Positions 7,927 through 14,397 of a stretch of DNA of 39,054 nucleotides are shown here, piece after piece. How positions within the stretch are numbered: the stretch's first letter is position 1; the number at the start of each line of letters is the position of its first letter. The notes beneath the pieces were generated by a model. It saw only the letters and a program-made list of their open reading frames with translations. It was not told where the DNA came from and searched no databases. The stretch comes from an uncultured Collinsella sp. (GTDB lineage Bacteria; Actinomycetota; Coriobacteriia; Coriobacteriales; Coriobacteriaceae): positions 1-39,054 of the forward strand of contig CAUBMI010000012.1 of the NCBI GenBank assembly GCA_958436995.1, in the 5' to 3' direction. Both the position numbers and the translations under genes were made by a program.

Positions 7927-8505
7927 CTATGACCAGCGCTTATAGTTTGCACATGACACGCCGACGGCCTCGAGCGCCTTGGCGGCGATGTGATGCACCG
8001 CATCGTCGAGCGTGGCGGGGCCGTTGTAAAACGTGAGCATGGGCGGCATGAGCATGACGCCCGGTACGCGCGCAAGGCGCGCCATGTTGTCGACATGAAT
8101 GGCGCTGAAGGGCGTCTCGCGCACCATGAGCACCAGGCGGCGCTGCTCTTTCATCTGCACGTCGGCCGCACGCAGCAACAGATTGTCGCTGTAGCCGCTC
8201 GCGATGCCGGCGAGCGTCTTCATGGAGCAGGGAGCCACGATCATACCGTCGACCGGATAGGTGCCGCTTGCGATGGCGGCGCCGATGTTCTTGTTGTCGT
8301 AGACCACATCGGCGTGCGCGACAAACTCGTCGAGTGTCATGCCGAGCTCCTGCTCGATGGTGATCTCTCCCCCGCGCGTGACGACAAGCGCCGACTCGGC
8401 ACCGGCCTGACGCAGGCATTTGAGGCACTCAAGGCCCAGCGCGGCACCGCTGGCGCCAGACACGCCAACGACGATGCGGCGGGGACGGACAGAAGACTCA
8501 GGCAT
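7927..8505 (-). CDS. ubiX: UbiX/Pad1 family flavin prenyltransferase
   Basis: 192 residues, the usual length. UbiX prenylates reduced FMN with dimethylallyl (mono)phosphate to form prFMN, the cofactor of UbiD. Visible: GVSGASG at 14-20 (FMN-phosphate loop), APCSMKTLAGIASGYSDNLL at 91-110, Lys119, Arg129, Glu130 and Tyr160 at positions matching the prenyl-phosphate and catalytic residues of Pseudomonas UbiX. The usual C-terminal Arg of the prenyl-phosphate site appears to be Lys176 here (by-eye alignment). ATG 8505 has SD AAGGAG. It lies 33 nt behind UbiD, as in bsd/lpd/kpd-type decarboxylase operons. There are no ubiquinone genes nearby, which favours a catabolic role. Confidence 0.93.
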   Translation of the reverse strand: MPESSVRPRRIVVGVSGASGAALGLECLKCLRQAGAESALVVTRGGEITIEQELGMTLDEFVAHADVVYDNKNIGAAIASGTYPVDGMIVAPCSMKTLAGIASGYSDNLLLRAADVQMKEQRRLVLMVRETPFSAIHVDNMARLARVPGVMLMPPMLTFYNGPATLDDAVHHIAAKALEAVGVSCANYKRWS

Positions 8506-8538
8506 GACAACTCCTTAACTACTTGGTAGGGCTACTTA

Positions 8539-10026
8539 CTAGAAAGCGAGCTCTGCTGCCCACTTATCTATATCGATCTCCATGAACTGCGAGCGGATGA
8601 AGTTCTTCTTGAGGTTGAACGGGACCGTGCAGTCGAAGATGGCCTTGCAGGCGATGCCGTGCTCGCGGATCGAAGGATCGAACGCGGGGTCGTTGGACGG
8701 GTCGAGCACGTGGCAGTGGCAGCCGGGGATGGTGATGAGGTCCACGTCGGCCTGGAAGCGCGTGGTCATGGCCCACATCACGTCGCTCATGTCGAAGATG
8801 TCGACATCCTCGTCGACCAGAATCACATGCTTGAGCTCGGAGAATGCCGAGAAGGCGAGCATGGCGGCGTTGCGCTGACGGCCCTCGTCATTTTTGCTCG
8901 ACTTCTTGAACTGCATGATGGCAACGAACTTGCCGCCGCCGCAGGGGGCGGCGTGAACGTTGAGCAGGCGGCCCGGGATAGCGGTCTCGACCATCTTGTA
9001 GATGGAAGCCTCGGTGGGGATGCCCGCCATGGAAACGTGCTCGTGCGAAGGACCGATGCAGCTCTCCATGATGGGATTGACGCGCGTGGTGACGGCGGTG
9101 ATCTTGATCACCGGGCAGACCTTGGCACCGCCGGTGTAGCCGGGGAACTCGGGCATGGCGTAGCCGTGGCCGTTGACGTCCTCGTTGATGGTCTCGTCGT
9201 GCATGAGGTAGCCCTCGAGCACGTACTCGGCATTGGCGATGCACTTCTGCGGAACGGTAACGCAGTCGGCGAGCTCGACGGCATGGCCGCGCAGGGCGCC
9301 GGCGATCTGAAGCTCGTTAAAGCCGAGCGGCGTGGTAGGAGCCTCAAAGCCGCAGCACATGTACACGGCGGGGTCCAAGCCGATGGAGATGGAGATGGGC
9401 ATGTCCTCGCCGCGCTGGCAGTACTCGTCAAAAAAGGCGCCAAGGTGACGGCTGCCCGGGGTGATCCACATGGCGAGCTTGTCCTTGTCGACGCAGGAGA
9501 AGCGGTGGATGGTCACGTCGGACTGGGAGCCGTCGGGGCTCGTGCCGTAGGCGAGGCCCATGGTGATGTAGGGGCCGCCGTCGACGGGCGTGTTGGTGGG
9601 AGCGGGGACGATCTTGCGCAGGTCAAAGCCCTCGTCGGTCGCCTTGTACACGACCTCTTGGCAGTCGACGTGCGCACCCTCGGCGATCTGCTCGGGCGCG
9701 ATCAGGTTCTCGAAGCGCTTACCGATCTCGAGGCCCAGGTGCTCCTCATCCAGGTCGAGCAGGGCGGCAACGCGCTTGCGGCTGGCAAGCATGCCGATGC
9801 AGACCTTGGCGTCGTCAAAGCCCTTGACGTTGTTGAAGACCATCGCCGGACCCTCTTTGGTCGGACGCATAACGGTGCCGCCGGCACCGACGTGGCGATA
9901 GACGCCCGAGACCTCGGCATCGGGATCGACCTGGGTGTCGGTCTCGAGCAGCTGGCCCGGCATCTTGCGCAAAAAGTCGAGTGCGGAGCGCAGGTCGTGG
10001 ATCTGGGAAGCATCGGTAGTGGACAT
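8539..10026 (-). CDS. ubiD: UbiD family prFMN-dependent decarboxylase (hydroxybenzoate/gallate decarboxylase-like)
   Basis: 495 residues from ATG 10026 (SD AAAGGAG; the ORF extends to 10104 without a ribosome site). UbiD enzymes decarboxylate aromatic or alpha,beta-unsaturated acids on prFMN. Visible: DVTIHRFS with Arg175, ANAEYVLEG with Glu267 (metal ligand position), and MPEFPGYTG with Glu293 in the place of the catalytic Glu282 of fungal Fdc1. The Glu277-equivalent of the common EGPFGE motif is Gly288 (GYAMPE). I recall AMPEFPGYTG from the AroY/LpdC (protocatechuate/gallate) branch, which suggests a phenolic acid substrate, but this needs alignment. Gene order permease, UbiD, UbiX supports import and decarboxylation of a carboxylate. 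Confidence 0.92.
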   Translation of the reverse strand: MSTTDASQIHDLRSALDFLRKMPGQLLETDTQVDPDAEVSGVYRHVGAGGTVMRPTKEGPAMVFNNVKGFDDAKVCIGMLASRKRVAALLDLDEEHLGLEIGKRFENLIAPEQIAEGAHVDCQEVVYKATDEGFDLRKIVPAPTNTPVDGGPYITMGLAYGTSPDGSQSDVTIHRFSCVDKDKLAMWITPGSRHLGAFFDEYCQRGEDMPISISIGLDPAVYMCCGFEAPTTPLGFNELQIAGALRGHAVELADCVTVPQKCIANAEYVLEGYLMHDETINEDVNGHGYAMPEFPGYTGGAKVCPVIKITAVTTRVNPIMESCIGPSHEHVSMAGIPTEASIYKMVETAIPGRLLNVHAAPCGGGKFVAIMQFKKSSKNDEGRQRNAAMLAFSAFSELKHVILVDEDVDIFDMSDVMWAMTTRFQADVDLITIPGCHCHVLDPSNDPAFDPSIREHGIACKAIFDCTVPFNLKKNFIRSQFMEIDIDKWAAELAF

Positions 10027-10123
10027 AGCGTGCTCCTTTCGGGAGAGTGCCTGGCGGCGGGAGTGCCGCCGGACTGGGGAACGTAGTGGGGCCATGGCGC
10101 CCATAGACGGAGCGCTCGGCCGC

Positions 10124-11581
10124 TTACATCAGGCCAAAGAGGTGGAACCAGGCGGCCTCGACCAGCACGACGATAAAGACGACCACAGTGAGGGGAATGC
10201 CCATGCGCATAGCCTCTTTGGAGGTGTAGCCGCCGGCGTCCTTGCCCTCGCCGATAAGGATCGGCAGGTTGTGGAACGGCAGGATGTAGTGGATGTTGAT
10301 GGACGTGAAGACGATGAGCGCCACGGCAAGCGGGCTTACGCTGGAGCCGGCCGCGAAGCTGATGAACGCCGGCACGCACACACCGAGCACGGCCATGACC
10401 GAGCCCATGAACATGTGGATGATCATGGAGAGCGCGGCGACGAGCAGGGCGAACAGGAAGATGTTCTCGGGCACGGAGCTGGGAAGCACGACGTCGGCGA
10501 TCCAGGCGTTCATGCCGGTGGCGCCGCCCACGGAACCCACGGCCATGGCGGCCGTCAGGAACATGAGGGACTTGATGTCGACAGCGTTCCAGCTGGCAGG
10601 AGTGAGGACCTCGCCGATGATGGGCATGGCGAGTGCGACGCCAATGGCCAGGGTGACCCAGCCGATATAGTCGCCCGAGACGGTGAGCCACAGCGCGATG
10701 GCGATGACAAGCCACACGATGGTGCGGATCTCCTTGACGGAGAGCTTGCCGAGCGCGGCCTGCTTGGCCACGATCTGCTCGCGATCGTAGACGAGCTCCT
10801 TGCTGGGCTTAAAGAGGAAGAGGCCCAAGAACAGGGTGCACAGCAGCGCGACCAGCATAGGCACGCTCATGTACAGGAACCAGTCGACAAAGGACGGGCT
10901 CATGCCGCCGGCCTCGGCGCTGTACTGCGCAACGAGCGGGTTGAGTGTGGAGTCGCCCGTCAGGAAGAACATGGAGCCCGGGGCAGCAGCGGCAAACACG
11001 AGGAAGCCGAGCTTACCCTTGTCGTCGTCACCGTAGCCGGCGGACTCGGCGATGACCGAGACGACGGCGAGGATGAGGAAGGCGCGGGGGAACGGATGCG
11101 GGATCAGCAGCGACAGCACAAAGGTGAGCGCGAAGATCGAGATGATGAGCGACTTGGCGTCGCGCACGAACTTGAGCATGAACGCATAGGCGATGCGCTC
11201 GCCCAGGCCCGACTCCTTGACCGCGCTGGCGATGAGGTAGGCACCAATGACGAGCCACATGGTGGCTTTGGTCCACGAGCTAAACGTGGAGGCGACTGTC
11301 GCCGAGATGCTCGCGGCGCCCGTGTCGTCCACGCACACCTTGAACAGAACGAGCAGCGCGCAGTAGAGCAGGCCCACAAAGCCCGGCTGCGCCACGCCAC
11401 ATGCCCAGAACACCACCGTGGCGAGCGTCAGTGCCAGACAGGTCTGACCGCCGACCGTGAGCTCGACCGTCGAGCTCAGCTCCGCCAAAGGAAGAAACTT
11501 CACCAGCAAAAAGACAACGATACCCAGCACAAAGCCAATTTCGCGCTTGGTGATCTTAAACGCCTTCTTTTCCGCTTCCAT
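10124..11581 (-). CDS. DASS/SLC13-type anion permease
   Basis: 485 residues from ATG 11581 (preceded by AAAGGTGGGGAG; an upstream in-frame ATG at 11632 lies next to a terminator). Roughly a dozen hydrophobic segments and internal pseudo-symmetry fit the divalent anion:Na+ symporter family, with re-entrant-loop-like segments near FFLTGDSTLNPL and FHNLPILIGEGKDAGG. Family members carry dicarboxylates or other organic anions. It is the first gene of the unit followed by UbiD (97 nt) and UbiX, so it probably imports the acid that UbiD decarboxylates. The specificity is inferred from context only. Confidence 0.85.
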   Translation of the reverse strand: MEAEKKAFKITKREIGFVLGIVVFLLVKFLPLAELSSTVELTVGGQTCLALTLATVVFWACGVAQPGFVGLLYCALLVLFKVCVDDTGAASISATVASTFSSWTKATMWLVIGAYLIASAVKESGLGERIAYAFMLKFVRDAKSLIISIFALTFVLSLLIPHPFPRAFLILAVVSVIAESAGYGDDDKGKLGFLVFAAAAPGSMFFLTGDSTLNPLVAQYSAEAGGMSPSFVDWFLYMSVPMLVALLCTLFLGLFLFKPSKELVYDREQIVAKQAALGKLSVKEIRTIVWLVIAIALWLTVSGDYIGWVTLAIGVALAMPIIGEVLTPASWNAVDIKSLMFLTAAMAVGSVGGATGMNAWIADVVLPSSVPENIFLFALLVAALSMIIHMFMGSVMAVLGVCVPAFISFAAGSSVSPLAVALIVFTSINIHYILPFHNLPILIGEGKDAGGYTSKEAMRMGIPLTVVVFIVVLVEAAWFHLFGLM

Positions 11582-11634
11582 CTCCCCACCTTTCTTGTTG
11601 GGGGCGCTCCGGATTCGCAGCCACGTTGCCACTT

Positions 11635-11663
11635 AAAAAGGGGCGCCCGTTATCGGACACCCC
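11635..11663 (-). terminator. Intrinsic terminator overlapping the permease promoter region
   Basis: Minus-strand stem of 10 consecutive pairs including wobbles (GGGGTGTCCG / CGGGCGCCCC, ATAA loop) followed by TTTTT. It would end transcripts coming from the fusion gene at 11825. The predicted start site of the permease promoter falls inside the hairpin, so permease transcripts should lack its 5' arm and escape. Confidence 0.75.
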
Positions 11664-11665
11664 TT

Positions 11666-11696
11666 ACGTTGCGCTGTGTTGTGGCAATACAGTCAA
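11666..11696 (-). promoter_or_regulatory. MerR-type promoter with 19-bp dyad ahead of the permease-ubiD-ubiX unit
   Basis: Minus-strand -35 TTGACT (11691-11696), 19-bp spacer and weak -10 CAACGT. The dyad CTGTGTTGTGGCAATACAG (11674-11692, plus-strand sense) has 7-bp arms with one mismatch. It aligns base for base with the dyad at 12815-12833, and both are preceded on the minus strand by CGCTTG. Poor -10 and long spacer are typical of promoters activated by MerR proteins. Confidence 0.55.
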
Positions 11697-11736
11697 GCGG
11701 GATTTTTGGATGAGAAGCGATCCTCTGGACAAAAAG

Positions 11737-11793
11737 CGTCACAACATTCGACGCTTTTCCTCGTTTTCGAGATTTTCATCAAATGTTGTGACG
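11737..11793. repeat. 57-bp inverted repeat, family A, copy 2
   Basis: Arms 11737-11751 and 11779-11793 match copy 1 (6860-6916) with a single change in the right arm; the core is identical. Confidence 0.85.
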
Positions 11794-11800
11794 GTTTGGA

Positions 11801-11829
11801 TGTGGCAAAGGGACTGTACCTTTGTTACA
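11801..11829. repeat. 29-bp palindromic repeat, family B, overlapping the fusion gene stop
   Basis: TGTGGCAAAGGGACTGTACC core with right arm TTTGTTACA; the stop codon of the minus-strand fusion gene (11825-11827) lies inside the right arm. Confidence 0.7.
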
Positions 11830-12772
11830 TAGCGAGGGCCGTACGGATGGATGGGTCGCTGAGTGCCTCGCGGAGCCAGGGGGCCAGCTGCTCGGGGTGA
11901 CCCTGCAGGTAGCCTTTGAGCTCGGACGGGGCCACGCGACGCACCTCCGAGATCTCCTCTTGGTTGATATGCAGCTCGCCCGGCTCAACATGGGCTGCGA
12001 ACACCTCGCACCATTCGCACTCGCAGCGGCCGTCGCCGTGGTCCTCGCGGTACACCACGTGTCCGAGGTGCTTGAGCTGATCGGGCTCGCGCGTGATGCC
12101 AAGCTCTTCGTTGATGCGACGTGCCGTGGCGGCCGCGACGTCTTCCCCGGGGAGCGGATGGCCGGCACAGCTATCGGCCAGCACCCCGCCCCACAGTCGC
12201 TTGAGCGGGCTGCGACGACAGAGCAGCAGGCGCGCGTCTTCGCCCTGGCCCTCGACCAGAAGCGTCAGAAATGCCTGATGCAGGATTCCCTCGCCGGTAT
12301 GGGCCTCGATGCGGTCGACGGGGCCAAGCGCCTCGCCGGTCGCGGCATCGACCGCCACGACCTCGGCGCCTGCGCCGCCCTCATCCCAGCCGGCGCGCAG
12401 AATGCGGGCTGCGGCCTCCTCGAGCGCGGCGATGAGTTCCTTGGTGGTATCGAGCATGCGCCGCAAGTCGTCCGCGGTCGCGTTCTCCACATGAAAACCC
12501 GTGCTTGCAACTACCGGCACGCCAAAGCGCGTGGCCAGCGCCGCCGCGATATCGTGCGCCGGGATCTCATCTCGATGGCACGGAACGGCCAGGATGCTCA
12601 CCGTCGCCGTACGGCCGGGCTCGGGGCGCGGAATGGCCTGCGCCGTAGCGCCCAGGTGCGCGAACTCCGGCGAGCAGGCGTACACCGCCATGCCTCGCGG
12701 CGTCACCGTCAGCTGGGCCTCGAGCGCAAACTTGCCCTCGCCCACTGCAACCTTTGTCGTGTGCATACCCAT
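11825..12772 (-). CDS. Fusion: LpdD-like prenylated-flavin chaperone domain + IDI-like Nudix domain
   Basis: 315 residues from ATG 12772 (SD AGGAG, 5-nt spacing). Residues 1-125 resemble LpdD, the small accessory protein of gallate-type UbiD decarboxylases: FAHLGA (36-41), PCHRDE (64-69) and GFHVENAT (92-99) match its PHIG, H-x-D and HVD-x-T marks. Residues 135-300 align with type 1 isopentenyl-diphosphate isomerase. Its metal ligands are kept (His158, His165, His205, Glu251, Glu253, Glu223), as is Tyr241. The catalytic Cys67 position is Ala203, with Cys at the preceding residue (SCAGHP), and Trp161 is Arg279. The Nudix box reads RRINEELG, with both Glu of the EE pair. A role in supplying or processing the prenyl donor for prFMN is inferred; a plain Nudix hydrolase is the alternative. 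Confidence 0.8.
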   Translation of the reverse strand: MGMHTTKVAVGEGKFALEAQLTVTPRGMAVYACSPEFAHLGATAQAIPRPEPGRTATVSILAVPCHRDEIPAHDIAAALATRFGVPVVASTGFHVENATADDLRRMLDTTKELIAALEEAAARILRAGWDEGGAGAEVVAVDAATGEALGPVDRIEAHTGEGILHQAFLTLLVEGQGEDARLLLCRRSPLKRLWGGVLADSCAGHPLPGEDVAAATARRINEELGITREPDQLKHLGHVVYREDHGDGRCECEWCEVFAAHVEPGELHINQEEISEVRRVAPSELKGYLQGHPEQLAPWLREALSDPSIRTALAM

Positions 12773-12806
12773 GGGATCTCCTGTCGCCCGCGATGTACCT
12801 GAGACC

Positions 12807-12837
12807 ATCTTCGCCTGTATTGCGACTATACAGGCAA
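12807..12837 (-). promoter_or_regulatory. MerR-type promoter with 19-bp dyad ahead of the fusion gene
   Basis: Minus-strand -35 TTGCCT (12832-12837), 19-bp spacer, weak -10 GAAGAT (12807-12812). The dyad at 12815-12833 has arms CTGTAT/ATACAG, extended to a perfect 8-bp repeat GCCTGTAT/ATACAGGC at 12813-12835. The predicted start is about 28 nt before the ATG. The site lies in the divergent region and could also affect the MFS gene. Confidence 0.55.
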
Positions 12838-12845
12838 GCGCAGCC

Positions 12846-12875
12846 TGCGACAAAGGGGGCAGGCACCTGACACAT
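12846..12875. repeat. Degenerate family-B palindrome
   Basis: TGCGACAAAGGGGGCAGGCA followed by a decayed right half (CTGACACA). The left half matches other family-B copies. It lies between the divergent fusion and MFS genes. Confidence 0.4.
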
Positions 12876-12933
12876 TCTGTTAGAGTTGCAGGGATTGAAT
12901 CCCGCTTATTCATGCGACATTGGAGTGACAACC

Positions 12934-14169
12934 TTGACCGCCGCAACCACGCCTAAAAGTAAGTCAACCGCCGCCGCGCTCTCCCCCGCGCGCACCAAGC
13001 TCTGCCTGGCGCTGCTCGTGCTGTTGGGATTCTCGCTCGGCTGCTCCGAGTTCGTGGTCATCGGTATCGAAAGCGACTTGGCAACGGAACTCGGCATATC
13101 GCTTGCCACCGCGGGTCAGCTCATCAGCGTGTTCGCGCTGGTCTACGCTATCGCCACGCCGGTGCTCGCGCTCAGCACGGGGCGGTTCCGCCGCTACCAG
13201 CTGCTCGTGTGCTACAGCATTGTCTTTGTGCTCGGCAACCTGGTCATGGCGTTGGCGCCCAACTTCCAGGTACTGTTTATCTCGCGCATTGTCCTGGGCT
13301 CTGTCTCGGGCGCACTGCTCGCCGTGGGCGTGACGTACATCCCCGAGCTGCTGTCCCCGCAGCAAACTTCGCTTGCCATCTCGGTGGTATATGGTTCGTT
13401 TTCCGTGGCAATGGTCTTTGTCACTTCGATTGGCAAGTTCGTGGCCGACACGCTCGACTGGCACGTGGCCATGTACGGCACGCTGACCTTTGCCGTTCTG
13501 ATCTGCGGAGCGCTCGTGGCGTTTATGCCGCGCGCTGGGCAAACCGACGAGCCTGCCACCTTTCGCGAGCAGGCGGGTCTGCTGCGCGAGCCGAGCATTA
13601 TCACCGGCATGCTCATCTTTTTGTTTGGCGTGGGGTCGGTCTACGTTTTCTACGGCTACGTGACGCCTTATCTTGAGCAGGTGCTGGGCATGGGCACGGT
13701 CGAAGCCAGTACCACGCTTATGGCCTACGGCGTGTTCTGCCTGATCTCGAACATCCTGGGCGGATGGATCGACGCGCGTTTTGGCATGAAGGCACTGCTG
13801 GTTACGTTCGCGCTGCAGGCGGCGGCATTGTTTGGGCTGTTTGTCGCGGGCGCTGCCATGCCGCTCGCACTTGTCTTTGTCTTTAGCTTGGCGTTGCTCA
13901 TGTACCTGTTCTCGGTGTCGTGCATCACGCACTTTATGGACGTGGCACGCAGCCGCCATCCCAAGTCGATGGTGCTCGCAAGTTCGGTTGAGCCCATGGC
14001 GTTTAACGTCGGCATCTCGTTTGGCACCGCAGTGGGCGGCGCCGTGGTGAGCAGCGTTGGCATTGCCTACGTTGGCGCGGTTGGTGCCGCGTTCTCGCTT
14101 GTGGCCTGGGCGCTTACGCTGGTGACGATTAAGTTGGCTCGCTGGGAGCGCAAGCGGGCGAGAGCGTAG
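12934..14169 (+). CDS. MFS transporter (AraJ/DHA1-type efflux)
   Basis: 411 residues from TTG 12934 preceded by GGAG at 8-nt spacing; no internal ATG fits the family N-terminus. About 12 transmembrane segments. The first helix region carries FSLGCSEFVVIGI, typical of the AraJ/Cmr/DHA1 drug-efflux branch, and the cytoplasmic loop 2-3 has GRFRRYQLL. Such proteins export small hydrophobic or phenolic compounds by proton antiport. It diverges from the LpdD/Nudix fusion gene, with a dyad between them, so export of a decarboxylation product is a reasonable but unproven role. Confidence 0.85.
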   Translation: MTAATTPKSKSTAAALSPARTKLCLALLVLLGFSLGCSEFVVIGIESDLATELGISLATAGQLISVFALVYAIATPVLALSTGRFRRYQLLVCYSIVFVLGNLVMALAPNFQVLFISRIVLGSVSGALLAVGVTYIPELLSPQQTSLAISVVYGSFSVAMVFVTSIGKFVADTLDWHVAMYGTLTFAVLICGALVAFMPRAGQTDEPATFREQAGLLREPSIITGMLIFLFGVGSVYVFYGYVTPYLEQVLGMGTVEASTTLMAYGVFCLISNILGGWIDARFGMKALLVTFALQAAALFGLFVAGAAMPLALVFVFSLALLMYLFSVSCITHFMDVARSRHPKSMVLASSVEPMAFNVGISFGTAVGGAVVSSVGIAYVGAVGAAFSLVAWALTLVTIKLARWERKRARA

Positions 14170-14261
14170 AGCGAGGTTCCCTCTAAAACGTCTATCGTTC
14201 CAGTCGCGACGCTTACCTGACGACAGGCTAAGCCAGCTCCTTTAGCTGTGGTTCGATCTCA

Positions 14262-14308
14262 TGTACTTCGAATGCACGATTTTCCAGTTTTCGTGTATCC
14301 GAAGTACA
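14262..14308. repeat. 47-bp imperfect inverted repeat
   Basis: TGTACTTCG (14262-14270) and CGAAGTACA (14300-14308) flank a second imperfect pair TGCACGA/TCGTGTA. It lies between the MFS gene end and the bidirectional terminator. No second copy was found in the window. Confidence 0.6.
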
Positions 14309-14330
14309 CGAAATGTGCGCGGGGCATCTC

Positions 14331-14367
14331 AAAGGCGGCGGCAGACGCATTGTCTGCCGCCGCCTTT
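14331..14367. terminator. Bidirectional intrinsic terminator
   Basis: Perfect 16-bp stem AAAGGCGGCGGCAGAC / GTCTGCCGCCGCCTTT with a 5-nt loop and T-runs on both strands, between the convergent MFS and PTS genes. Confidence 0.92.
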
Positions 14368-14397
14368 TATACTGGATTTTATAGATATGCGAGTCGT

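Noticed and set aside
11825..12772. Plain isopentenyl-diphosphate isomerase
   Set aside because: The Cys67 and Trp161 positions are not conserved and there is a ~125-residue N-terminal LpdD-like domain; metal ligands alone do not establish isomerase activity.
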